64,000 bases of DNA from positions 1 through 64,000 of the forward strand of contig NZ_NJIG01000019.1 in the NCBI RefSeq assembly GCF_002209535.1. Reading direction: 5' to 3'. Made by a program: the position numbers and the translations under genes. The notes beneath the pieces were generated by a model. That model ran no database searches. It saw only the letters and a program-made list of their open reading frames with translations, and had not been told where the DNA came from. Below, one piece after another: positions 9,010-16,354 of this stretch (position 1 is its first letter; each line of letters begins with the position of its first letter). The DNA is from Achromobacter marplatensis. GTDB lineage: Bacteria; Pseudomonadota; Gammaproteobacteria; Burkholderiales; Burkholderiaceae_B.

Positions 9010-10208
9010 AGCGTCCCGTCCTGCTGCAAGCGGTTCACCGGCAGGTAGGCGCGCTTGTACGGATACTTGGCGGCCAGCTTCTCGTCGATGTCGACGCCAT
9101 GGCCCGGCACGTCGCCGGGATACAGCATGCCCTGGTCGAACGTATAGGCGTGCGGGAAAACGGCATCCGTCTCATCCGTGTGGCGCATGTATTCCTGGAT
9201 GCCGAAGTTGGGCACCCACAGGTCGAAATGCAGCGCCGCGCCCATGCAGACGGGCGACAGGTCGGTGGCGCCGTGGCAGCCGGTGCGCACCTGATATAGC
9301 GACGCCAGGTCCGCGATGCGGCGCAGGTGCGTGATGCCGCCCGCGTGCACCACGGTGGTCCGGATGTAGTCGATCAGCTGGTTCTGCACCAGGTCCTTGC
9401 AGTCCCAGATGGAATTGAAAATTTCGCCCACGGCCAGCGGCGTGGTGGTGTGCTGGCGGATCAGGCGGAACGCCTCCTGGTTTTCCGCCGGCGTCGCGTC
9501 CTCCATCCAGAACAGGTTGTAGGGCTCCAGCGACTTGCCCAGGCGCCCGGCCTCGATGGGCGTCAGGCGGTGGTGCACGTCATGCAGCAGGTGGTGGTCG
9601 AAGCCCAGCTTTTCGCGGATGCGTTCGAACAGCTGCGGCGTGTGGCGCAGATACTTCTCGGTGGACCAGTCGTGCTCGCTGGGCAGGTCGGCATCGGCGG
9701 GTTCATAGAATAGATTCCCGCGGCCCACGCCGTAGACCTTGTCCAGGCCCGGCACGCCGCTTTGCGCGCGGATGGCACGGTAGCCCATGTCGGCGTAGCG
9801 CAGCACTTCGTCCACCGTGTGCTCGATGTCCGACCCGTTGGCGTGCCCGTAGACCATCACGCCGCTGCGGCTCTTGCCGCCCAGCAGCTGATACAGCGGC
9901 AGGCCGGCCGCCTTGGCCTTCAGGTCCCACAGCGCGGTGTCCACCGCAGCGATGGCGGTCATGGTGACCGGCCCCCGGCGCCAGTACGCGCCCTTGTAGA
10001 GGTACTGCCAAATGTCTTCGATCTGGTGTGCGTCCCGCCCGATCAGGCAGGGGATGACGTGTTCGGTCAGGTAGGCCGACACGGCCAGCTCGCGTCCGTT
10101 CAGGGTGGCGTCGCCGATGCCGGTCAGCCCCTGGTCGGTCTCGATTTTCAAGGTCACGAAATTGCGGCCCGGCGAACAAACGATCACGCGTGCGTTCGTA
10201 ATTTTCAT
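8997..10208 (-). CDS. manD: D-mannonate dehydratase ManD (enolase superfamily)
   Basis: ManD dehydrates D-mannonate to 2-keto-3-deoxy-D-gluconate. The 403 residues carry every landmark at the numbering used for the family: metal ligands Asp210, Glu236, Glu262, and the acid/base residues Arg147, Tyr159 and His212. Residue 314 (in HGATD) is Ala; as I recall the published work on this subgroup, Ala marks efficient mannonate dehydratases and Pro the weak D-gluconate/D-mannonate enzymes (RspA-like). With uxuB downstream the pair converts fructuronate through mannonate to KDG. The start is ATG at 10208. The gene follows the ABC transporter genes in the same operon. Confidence 0.92.
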   Translation of the reverse strand: MKITNARVIVCSPGRNFVTLKIETDQGLTGIGDATLNGRELAVSAYLTEHVIPCLIGRDAHQIEDIWQYLYKGAYWRRGPVTMTAIAAVDTALWDLKAKAAGLPLYQLLGGKSRSGVMVYGHANGSDIEHTVDEVLRYADMGYRAIRAQSGVPGLDKVYGVGRGNLFYEPADADLPSEHDWSTEKYLRHTPQLFERIREKLGFDHHLLHDVHHRLTPIEAGRLGKSLEPYNLFWMEDATPAENQEAFRLIRQHTTTPLAVGEIFNSIWDCKDLVQNQLIDYIRTTVVHAGGITHLRRIADLASLYQVRTGCHGATDLSPVCMGAALHFDLWVPNFGIQEYMRHTDETDAVFPHAYTFDQGMLYPGDVPGHGVDIDEKLAAKYPYKRAYLPVNRLQQDGTLWNW

Positions 10209-10277
10209 TTTAGATTTCCGTAGAGACAGGAAAAGGTCTTAGGCCCCGTTGATGCCAAAAGGAGCCCCGTTCAGGCC

Positions 10278-11090
10278 CTAGCCTTCCCAGCCCAGATGGC
10301 TGAGGAAGTCGCGGGTGCGGGCGACTTGCGGGTTGTCGAAAATCTGCGTGGGCGGGCCCTGCTCCAGGATGGCGCCGTTCTCGAACACCACCACCCAATT
10401 GGCCACGCGCCGCGCAAAGCTCATCTCGTGGGTCACGACGATCATCGTCATGCCTTCCTGCGCCAGCTTCTTCATCACGTTCAGCACTTCGCCCACCGTT
10501 TCCGGGCCAAGCGCCGACGTGGGTTCGTCGAACAGCATCACTTCGGGTTCCATCGCCAGCGCGCGGGCGATCGCCACGCGCTGCTGCTGGCCGCCGGACA
10601 GGTTGGCGGGAAAGTTGCCCGCCTTGGCAGCCAGACCCACCTTTTCCAACAGCCCCATGGCGCGGGCGCGCGCCGCCTCTGGCGCCATGCCCAGCACCGT
10701 GATCGGCCCCATCGCCACGTTGTCCAGCGCAGACTTGTGCGGGAACAGCTCAAAGCTCTGGAACACCATGCCCATGCGCTGGCGCACGCGGCGCACCTCG
10801 GATTCGGATTCCGGCAACGCCACGCCGTCTAGCAACACGCGCCCGCCATCCAGTTTTTCCAGCGCGTTGGTGCAACGCAAAAGCGTGGACTTGCCGGAAC
10901 CGGACGGGCCGATCAGGCACATCACCTCGCCCTTGTTCACTTGCAGCGACACGTCGGCCAACGCCACGAAATCGCCGTAGACCTTGCGCACGTGTTCATA
11001 GACCAGCACGGGCGGCTGGTCCGCGCCCTTGCGCGCGGCCGACGCCGTGCGCGCCGTGGCCGGCTCTTGCTCCAGGATCATGTCGTTCAT
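10278..11090 (-). CDS. ABC transporter ATP-binding protein, polar amino-acid type
   Basis: This 270-residue ATPase has Walker A GPSGSGKST at 61-69, the signature LSGGQ at 164-168 and Walker B VMLFDEP at 184-190, and closely resembles GlnQ/HisP-type subunits. It powers the two permeases upstream. The ATG at 11090 overlaps the permease stop by four bases (ATGA), so translation is coupled. A short unrelated N-terminal extension of about 25 residues precedes the ABC core. Substrate is inferred from the operon, which encodes uronate/aldonate enzymes, although the family usually moves amino acids or opines. Confidence 0.9.
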   Translation of the reverse strand: MNDMILEQEPATARTASAARKGADQPPVLVYEHVRKVYGDFVALADVSLQVNKGEVMCLIGPSGSGKSTLLRCTNALEKLDGGRVLLDGVALPESESEVRRVRQRMGMVFQSFELFPHKSALDNVAMGPITVLGMAPEAARARAMGLLEKVGLAAKAGNFPANLSGGQQQRVAIARALAMEPEVMLFDEPTSALGPETVGEVLNVMKKLAQEGMTMIVVTHEMSFARRVANWVVVFENGAILEQGPPTQIFDNPQVARTRDFLSHLGWEG

Positions 11091-11746
11091 TCCTTGACTC
11101 CGTATTTGCGATGGATCCAGTCGACCAGCTTGGCCTGGGGATAACCCATCAGCCAATAGATCACCGCCATCGCGGTCAGCATTTCCAGCACGCGGAAGCT
11201 CTGCGCGCGCACCTGCATCGAGGCGTAGGCCAATTCGCTTACCGCGATCACCGACACCAGCGACGTATCCTTGAACAGCGAGATCCAGGTGCTGGCCAGC
11301 ACCGGCAGGATGCGGCGCCCGGCCTGCGGGATCAGCACCTTGAACATGGCCTGCCGGCGCGACATGCCCATCGCCAGCGCGGCTTCCATCTGCCCCTTGC
11401 GAATCGAATTGATGCCGGCGCGGAACGTTTCCGAGTTGTAGGCCGACACGTTCAGCACCAGCGCCACCAGCGCCGTGGTCACCGCCGAGAACTGCACGTC
11501 CAGCGCCATGGGCATCACGTAGAACGCCCAATAGATCACCAGGATCAGCGGCAGGTTGCGGAAGAACTCCACGATGGCGACGGCCACGCCGTTGGCCAGC
11601 CGGTTCGACGACAGGCGCATCAGCGCCAGCACCATGCCGCCGGGCACGGCAAGCGCCATCGTCACCACCGTCAGCATGATGGTCATCGCGGCGCCTTGCA
11701 GCAGCGCGTCGCGCGAATCCCAGATGATTCCCCAGTCCAAGTTCAT
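11087..11746 (-). CDS. ABC transporter permease, HisM/GlnP type (second of pair)
   Basis: A 219-residue inner-membrane permease with about five hydrophobic segments and the EAA loop characteristic of polar amino-acid permeases (EAALAMGMSRRQAMFKVLIP, about 110-130). It should form a heterodimer with the product of the overlapping upstream gene. Start and stop overlap both neighbours by four bases. The family suggests an amino acid or amino-acid-like substrate; the operon suggests a sugar acid. No specificity can be read from the sequence. Confidence 0.9.
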   Translation of the reverse strand: MNLDWGIIWDSRDALLQGAAMTIMLTVVTMALAVPGGMVLALMRLSSNRLANGVAVAIVEFFRNLPLILVIYWAFYVMPMALDVQFSAVTTALVALVLNVSAYNSETFRAGINSIRKGQMEAALAMGMSRRQAMFKVLIPQAGRRILPVLASTWISLFKDTSLVSVIAVSELAYASMQVRAQSFRVLEMLTAMAVIYWLMGYPQAKLVDWIHRKYGVKE

Positions 11747-12408
11747 GAGCGCCCCAGGTGTGCGTAGCGTTGGTACAGCCGGTCCACGCCGCGGGTGACC
11801 GGGAACAGGATCACGAAGTACGCCACGATGACGGCGGTGAAGACTTCGATGGGCCGATAGCTCTGGCCCGCGATGGTCTCGGCCTTGTGCATCAGTTCAG
11901 GCACCGCGATGACGGTGGCGATGGCCGTGTCCTTGATGGCCACCGTCAGCACGGAGCCGAAGGCCGGCAGCATGCGGATGGTGGCTTGGGGCAGGATGAT
12001 CTTGCGCAGCGCCTGGGCGCGCGACATGCCCAGCGCCAGGCCCGCGCGCATCTGCCCCGGCCGCACCGATTCGATGCCGGCGCGGATCACCTCGGCCGAG
12101 TAGGCCGCGATGTGCAGGGTCAGCGCCACCAGCGCCGCCCAGAAAGGCGCGAAGTTCACGCCGGCCAGCAGCGGGAAAGCGAAGTAGATCCAGACCAGCA
12201 CCACCAGCACGGGGATGGCGCGCATGCTGTCGATGTAGAACACCAGCAGCCCGCGCAGCCAGCGGGGCCCATACAGGCGCAGCAGCGCGATCACGAGGCC
12301 CAGCAGGATGCTGGACACCGCCGTGACCGCACTGAGCGCCACGGTGACGCCGAGGCCGCCGGCGAAGAATCGCCAGTTCTCGACAAGCGGGGAAAAATCG
12401 AAATCCAT
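11743..12408 (-). CDS. ABC transporter permease, HisM/GlnP type (first of pair)
   Basis: A 221-residue inner-membrane permease with about five membrane spans and an EAA-type loop (LALGMSRAQALRKIILPQAT). It pairs with the following permease, whose start overlaps its stop by four bases. GGAGAC a few bases before the ATG at 12408 is a good ribosome binding site. It lies between the zinc dehydrogenase gene and the second permease in the hexuronate operon. Confidence 0.9.
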   Translation of the reverse strand: MDFDFSPLVENWRFFAGGLGVTVALSAVTAVSSILLGLVIALLRLYGPRWLRGLLVFYIDSMRAIPVLVVLVWIYFAFPLLAGVNFAPFWAALVALTLHIAAYSAEVIRAGIESVRPGQMRAGLALGMSRAQALRKIILPQATIRMLPAFGSVLTVAIKDTAIATVIAVPELMHKAETIAGQSYRPIEVFTAVIVAYFVILFPVTRGVDRLYQRYAHLGRS

Positions 12409-12434
12409 GAAGTCTCCGGGGGACTAAGGGCGCG

Positions 12435-13472
12435 TCAGAACGTCACCATCACTTTCATGGCCTGGTGGCGGTCGGCCGCCAGCGCGAACGCGTCGTGCAC
12501 GCGGGCGACCGGCACCGCAGCCGTCAGCAGCGGCGATACGTCGAGCACGCCGCGGCTCAGGTAGTCGACGGCCCAGGCGTATTCGTCGACGAAGCGGAAA
12601 CTGCCGATGACCGACAGGCTCTTGACCATGATCTGGTTGAAAGGGCATTGCTCGCTGCTGCCACTGAGCGTGCCCACCGTCACGATGACGCCGCGCGGCC
12701 GCGTCGCGCGGATGCAATTGGCCAGCCCGGCGTAGTTGCCGGAGGCCTCGAAGCACACGTCAACCGAGCCCTTGCCCGCAGCCAGTTCCTCGATGGCGCC
12801 GGGATCGCGGGCGGCATTAATGGTGCGGGTGGCGCCCACGCGGCTGCAGGTGGCCAGCGTCTCGTCGACGATGTCCACCACGATCGCCTGGCTGGCGCCG
12901 GCCAGCCGCGCCGCCATCAGGATAAGCGCGCCGATCGGCCCGGCGCCCACCACCATCACCGTCTTGCCCAAGAGGCTGCCCGCACTCTGCACCGCATGCA
13001 GCGCCACGGCCAGCGGCTCGCCGAACGCCGCCAGCTCGAACGACAGGCTGTCCGGCACCGGCAGGCACTGCTTTTCCTGCACCACCACCTGTTCGCGCAT
13101 CGCCCCCTGCATGTGCGGATAGCGGCTGGCGCTGCCGAAGAAGAACACGGCCTCGCAATGGTTGGAGTCGCCCTGGCGGCAATAGCGGCACACCCCGCAG
13201 GTGCGCGCCGGATCCAGCGCCACGCGGTCGCCCGGGCGGACGGTGGTGACGGCGGCGCCCACTTCCAGCACCTGCCCCGACGCCTCGTGTCCCGGCGTCA
13301 GCGGTTCGCGGATGACGAAGTCGCCCACTTTGCCGTGGCGGTAATAGTGCAGATCGGACCCGCAGATGCCCACGGCCTTGACACCCACCCGCACTTGCGT
13401 GGGGCCCAGCGCCTCGGGCTGCTGTTCGTCCAGGCGCAGGTCCTGGGCGCCATGAATTGCGCAGTTCAACAT
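12435..13472 (-). CDS. Zinc-dependent alcohol dehydrogenase, L-idonate/L-gulonate 5-dehydrogenase-like
   Basis: A 345-residue medium-chain dehydrogenase. Catalytic zinc residues Cys37, His62, Glu63 and Glu152 and structural-zinc cysteines 92, 95, 98 and 106 are all present, and GAGPIG at 176-181 binds NAD(P). Members of this group oxidise L-idonate, L-gulonate or sorbitol-type polyols. In this operon, oxidation of L-gulonate to D-fructuronate would feed uxuB and manD directly, a route described for some ManD/RspB-containing bacteria. L-idonate is the main alternative. The gene sits 10 bp after the binding-protein gene and 26 bp before the permeases. Confidence 0.82.
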   Translation of the reverse strand: MLNCAIHGAQDLRLDEQQPEALGPTQVRVGVKAVGICGSDLHYYRHGKVGDFVIREPLTPGHEASGQVLEVGAAVTTVRPGDRVALDPARTCGVCRYCRQGDSNHCEAVFFFGSASRYPHMQGAMREQVVVQEKQCLPVPDSLSFELAAFGEPLAVALHAVQSAGSLLGKTVMVVGAGPIGALILMAARLAGASQAIVVDIVDETLATCSRVGATRTINAARDPGAIEELAAGKGSVDVCFEASGNYAGLANCIRATRPRGVIVTVGTLSGSSEQCPFNQIMVKSLSVIGSFRFVDEYAWAVDYLSRGVLDVSPLLTAAVPVARVHDAFALAADRHQAMKVMVTF

Positions 13473-13482
13473 GGTGGCCGCC

Positions 13483-14331
13483 TTATTTCAGGGTTTGGGT
13501 CATGCGGAGCTCTTCAGCCGCCAGTTCCGGATGCATGCGCGCCTCCACCTTGCGCAGCCAGTCCAGATAGACGGCCTGATCCTTGGCGACACCCATGCCC
13601 GCGTCGATCGCGAAGATCTTGCTGTCCTGGCAATCGTTCTCTTTGGGGAACACGGCCAGGCCCTTGACCTTCTTGCTGATGTTGGGCCACAGCATGCGGT
13701 TCAGCGGCGCCACGTCCGAACGGCCGGCCAGCACTTCCTCGATGGGCGCGACCGAGCCCGAGTTCGTCACGCCGCGCAGCTTGGCGTTGGGAAAGTTCTG
13801 CAGCACCAGCGGCTCTTCGCCCGCGCCGGAGAAGTAGGCCATCGTGATGCCGGGCTGGTTGAAGTCCTCGACCTTGGTGGCGTTCGTGAATTTCGGATTC
13901 GACGCCAGCCCGAACATGCAGACGCTGGTGTTGGAAAAGGTCACGAAATCGATGATCTTGGCGCGCTCGGCGTTCTGGTTCAGCGGGCCGATCATGATGT
14001 CCATCTGATTGGCGATCAGCGCGGGCACCTTGGTTTCGTGGCTGACCTGCACGGGCACAATCTTCACCTCCAGCAGGCGCGCGAACTCCTTGCCCAGCAG
14101 CCACGACGACCCCATCCACGGTTCACCCGACCCGGTGGTGTTCTGCACCAGCCAGGGCGGGTTGTTGACCACGCCGACCCGCAGCACGCCCGCCTTGCGG
14201 ATGGCGTCGATGCGGGGGCTTTCGCCAGGCGCGGGCGGCGTCTGGGCCTGCGCCGTGGCCGCGCCCGCCAACAGCGCGGCGGACAGGAACAGGCGGGCGG
14301 CGGGAAGGCGCGAGGAAAATCGGGGTTGCAT
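13483..14331 (-). CDS. Periplasmic solute-binding protein, family 3 (paralogue 1)
   Basis: A 282-residue binding protein of the polar amino-acid ABC class, with a signal peptide of about 29 residues ending AQAQ and a typical start of the mature fold (RIDAIRKAGVLRVGVVNNPP). It is clearly paralogous to the product of the next upstream gene (shared SPRIDAIRK, SHETKVP, TSVCMFG, APIEE). AGGAGAC precedes the ATG at 14331. It presumably delivers ligand to the permease pair in the same operon. The two paralogues may bind different but related ligands. Confidence 0.87.
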   Translation of the reverse strand: MQPRFSSRLPAARLFLSAALLAGAATAQAQTPPAPGESPRIDAIRKAGVLRVGVVNNPPWLVQNTTGSGEPWMGSSWLLGKEFARLLEVKIVPVQVSHETKVPALIANQMDIMIGPLNQNAERAKIIDFVTFSNTSVCMFGLASNPKFTNATKVEDFNQPGITMAYFSGAGEEPLVLQNFPNAKLRGVTNSGSVAPIEEVLAGRSDVAPLNRMLWPNISKKVKGLAVFPKENDCQDSKIFAIDAGMGVAKDQAVYLDWLRKVEARMHPELAAEELRMTQTLK

Positions 14332-14362
14332 GCAAAGTCTCCTAAAGGGAACCCGGCCGTCT

Positions 14363-14442
14363 GCCGCCGATGGCGGCACGCCCGGTACCGGCGTGTTCAA
14401 GCACCGGCGGTATCGCCAGATCCGCACGCGCCAGGCGCGTGC
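14363..14442 (-). promoter_or_regulatory. Two strong hairpins between the paralogous binding-protein genes
   Basis: GCACGCGCC/GGCGCGTGC (14424-14432 with 14434-14442) and GCCGCC/GGCGGC (14363-14368 with 14372-14377) form stable stems within a 139-bp spacer inside the operon. There is no U-run. Such structures often protect upstream mRNA or attenuate downstream genes; here they would set the ratio of the two binding proteins. That role is inferred. Confidence 0.4.
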
Positions 14443-14470
14443 CGGTTGAAAAGGGGAATGGCCGGACGGC

Positions 14471-15337
14471 CTACTGGGTCTGTTCGATGATGCGCATTTC
14501 GTCAGCGTCCAACGCGGGCTTCATCGTTGCCGCCACCTGCCGCAGCCAGGCCAGGTAGTCGGGTTGGTTCTTGTCGATGGCCAGGCCAACGGGCGAGGCC
14601 TTTTCCGTGCTTTGCTGGCAATTGGCTTCGGCGGGAAACACCACCAGGCCGCGCACCTTGTGGGCGAGGCCCACCCACGGCACGCGGTTGATCGGCGCCG
14701 CGTCGGCGCGCTTGGCCATGATTTCTTCGATGGGCGCAGTGGCGCCGGAGTTGGCGACGGCGCGTAGCCGCGCCTTGGGAAAGCGCTCTTTCACCCAGGC
14801 CTCTTCGGCGCCGCCCGTGAAGTAGGCGATGGTGATGTCCGGGTGGTTCAGGTCTTCGACGGTCTTGGCGCGGGCCAGCTTGTCGTTGCCCGCGCGGCCG
14901 AACATGCAGACGCTGGTGGCCGAATACAGCACGAAGTCCACCACCTTCAGGCGCTCGGCGGTCTCGGCCAGCGGGCTGATCGTCATGTCGACTTGATTGG
15001 CGGCCAGCACGGGCACCTTGGTCTCGTGCGACACGGGCACGGCCGTCAATCTGACGCCAAGCTGCCTGGCGTATTCCTTGGCCAGCAGCCAGGCGGGGCC
15101 GCTCCACGCTTCGCCGCTTTTTCCGGACAGGTCCTGAATCAGCCAGGGCGCGTTCTGCAATACGCCCACGCGAAGCTCGCCCGACTTGCGGATGGCGTCG
15201 ATGCGCGGGCTCTGCCCCGCCGCCGGAAGGCCGGCCGCCGTGGCGCCGCCTTGGGCGGATACCGGCAAGGACATCGCCAGCACCGCAGCCGCTGCCCACC
15301 GGGCCAACACGCGGCTCCCCTTGTTCTGTTGCTGCAT
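14471..15337 (-). CDS. Periplasmic solute-binding protein, family 3 (paralogue 2)
   Basis: A 288-residue family-3 binding protein with a signal peptide of about 28 residues (hydrophobic AAAAVLAMSLPVSAQ). It shares many motifs with its downstream paralogue, but the putative ligand region differs (for example IQDLSGKSGEAWSGP versus VQNTTGSGEPWMGSS). CAGGAGAC is a clear ribosome binding site before the ATG at 15337. It is the first structural gene after the GntR regulator. One transporter with two binding proteins suggests a widened substrate range. Confidence 0.87.
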   Translation of the reverse strand: MQQQNKGSRVLARWAAAAVLAMSLPVSAQGGATAAGLPAAGQSPRIDAIRKSGELRVGVLQNAPWLIQDLSGKSGEAWSGPAWLLAKEYARQLGVRLTAVPVSHETKVPVLAANQVDMTISPLAETAERLKVVDFVLYSATSVCMFGRAGNDKLARAKTVEDLNHPDITIAYFTGGAEEAWVKERFPKARLRAVANSGATAPIEEIMAKRADAAPINRVPWVGLAHKVRGLVVFPAEANCQQSTEKASPVGLAIDKNQPDYLAWLRQVAATMKPALDADEMRIIEQTQ

Positions 15338-15433
15338 TGCTTGTCTCCTGAACTTGAAAAGCCCGGATCCGGGGCGCGGTATCTTCCGCGCTCTGCCGAG
15401 GGGCCGCCTGCCGTACTGCCCTGCGTTACCGCG

Positions 15434-16162
15434 TCACCGCCACCCCTGCGCGAATTCGCCGATCACGCGTTCAAGGTGAGCGCGCATCGCCTGCCGCGCA
15501 GCCTGCGCGTCGCCCGCCACCAGCGCGCTGAAAATGCGCTGATGGTCTTCCTGCGACGCCTGGCGCAGATCCTGCGTATGGAAATGCTGTTCGATCTTTT
15601 CCCAGATCGGCCCCTGGGCCTGATCCCACATCGACGTCACCGTGGCCAACAGCACGCTGTTGCCGGTGGACTGCGCGATATACAGATGAAAGCGCCGGTC
15701 GGCCTCTTCGTTGGCCGCCTTGTCCATCATCTGCTCGCGCATCGTCGTCAGCGCTTCGAAGATGCGATCCAGATCCGCGTCGTTGCGGGTCGTGGCCGCC
15801 AGCGCGGCGATTTCGGATTCGATCAGGCAACGCGCGCGCAGCAGCTCGAAGGGTCCCGCGCCGGCTTCCTGGGTGGCCGGCAAGCGAGCAATGCCGGGCT
15901 TGGGCTCACAGACGTAGATGCCCGACCCGCCCCGCACTTCCACGACCCCCTGCAGCTCCAGCGCGATGATGGCTTCGCGCAGCGCGGTGCGGCTGACGTC
16001 GAAACGCTCGGCCAGCGCACGTTCGGCCGGCAAGCGCTTGCCGACGGCGAATTCGCCTTGCGCCACCAGGGCCTGGATCTGGGCGGCCAGCCGCACATAG
16101 GCGCGGTCCGCCACCGGCTTGCTGGCCGGTTCTTCGGGTTTGGGGATCAGTTGCAGTGTCAT
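15434..16162 (-). CDS. GntR/FadR-family transcriptional regulator of the hexuronate operon
   Basis: The 242-residue protein has a winged helix-turn-helix at about 20-85 (RLPAERALAERFDVSRTALR) and an all-helical FCD ligand domain from about 105 on. FadR-group regulators of this build typically bind TGGT-Nx-ACCA sites and are released by a sugar acid or other carboxylate. Four such sites lie immediately upstream, between this gene and the divergent amidase gene, so autoregulation and control of both directions is likely. UxuR and ExuR belong to the same subgroup, in keeping with a uronate-derived inducer. Confidence 0.87.
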   Translation of the reverse strand: MTLQLIPKPEEPASKPVADRAYVRLAAQIQALVAQGEFAVGKRLPAERALAERFDVSRTALREAIIALELQGVVEVRGGSGIYVCEPKPGIARLPATQEAGAGPFELLRARCLIESEIAALAATTRNDADLDRIFEALTTMREQMMDKAANEEADRRFHLYIAQSTGNSVLLATVTSMWDQAQGPIWEKIEQHFHTQDLRQASQEDHQRIFSALVAGDAQAARQAMRAHLERVIGEFAQGWR

Positions 16163-16174
16163 GGATCTTAAAAG

Positions 16175-16246
16175 TGGTTAGACCAAATCATAAGTGGTTT
16201 ACCAATTTCCACCATAATGGTTTACCACTATCGAAGTGGTAAACCA
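16175..16246. promoter_or_regulatory. Array of four GntR-type operator sites
   Basis: TGGTTAGACCA (16175-16185), TGGTTTACCA (16195-16204), TGGTTTACCA (16218-16227) and TGGTAAACCA (16237-16246) lie 19 to 23 bp apart, near two helical turns each. The last two form a perfect 13-base inverted repeat (16217-16229 with 16235-16247) around ATCGA. FadR-subfamily proteins recognise this TGGT/ACCA dyad. The array sits in the 192-bp divergent region next to the regulator start, so the regulator just described is the obvious ligand. Confidence 0.75.
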
Positions 16247-16354
16247 TCGTTGCATAAGGTGGGGCCAAGGCGACGGCCGGGCTCGACAGCGGCGGCAGGA
16301 ACCCTGTATAGATGGCGGTCCAACAGCATTCATCCGTACAGGAGAGAAAGCGCC

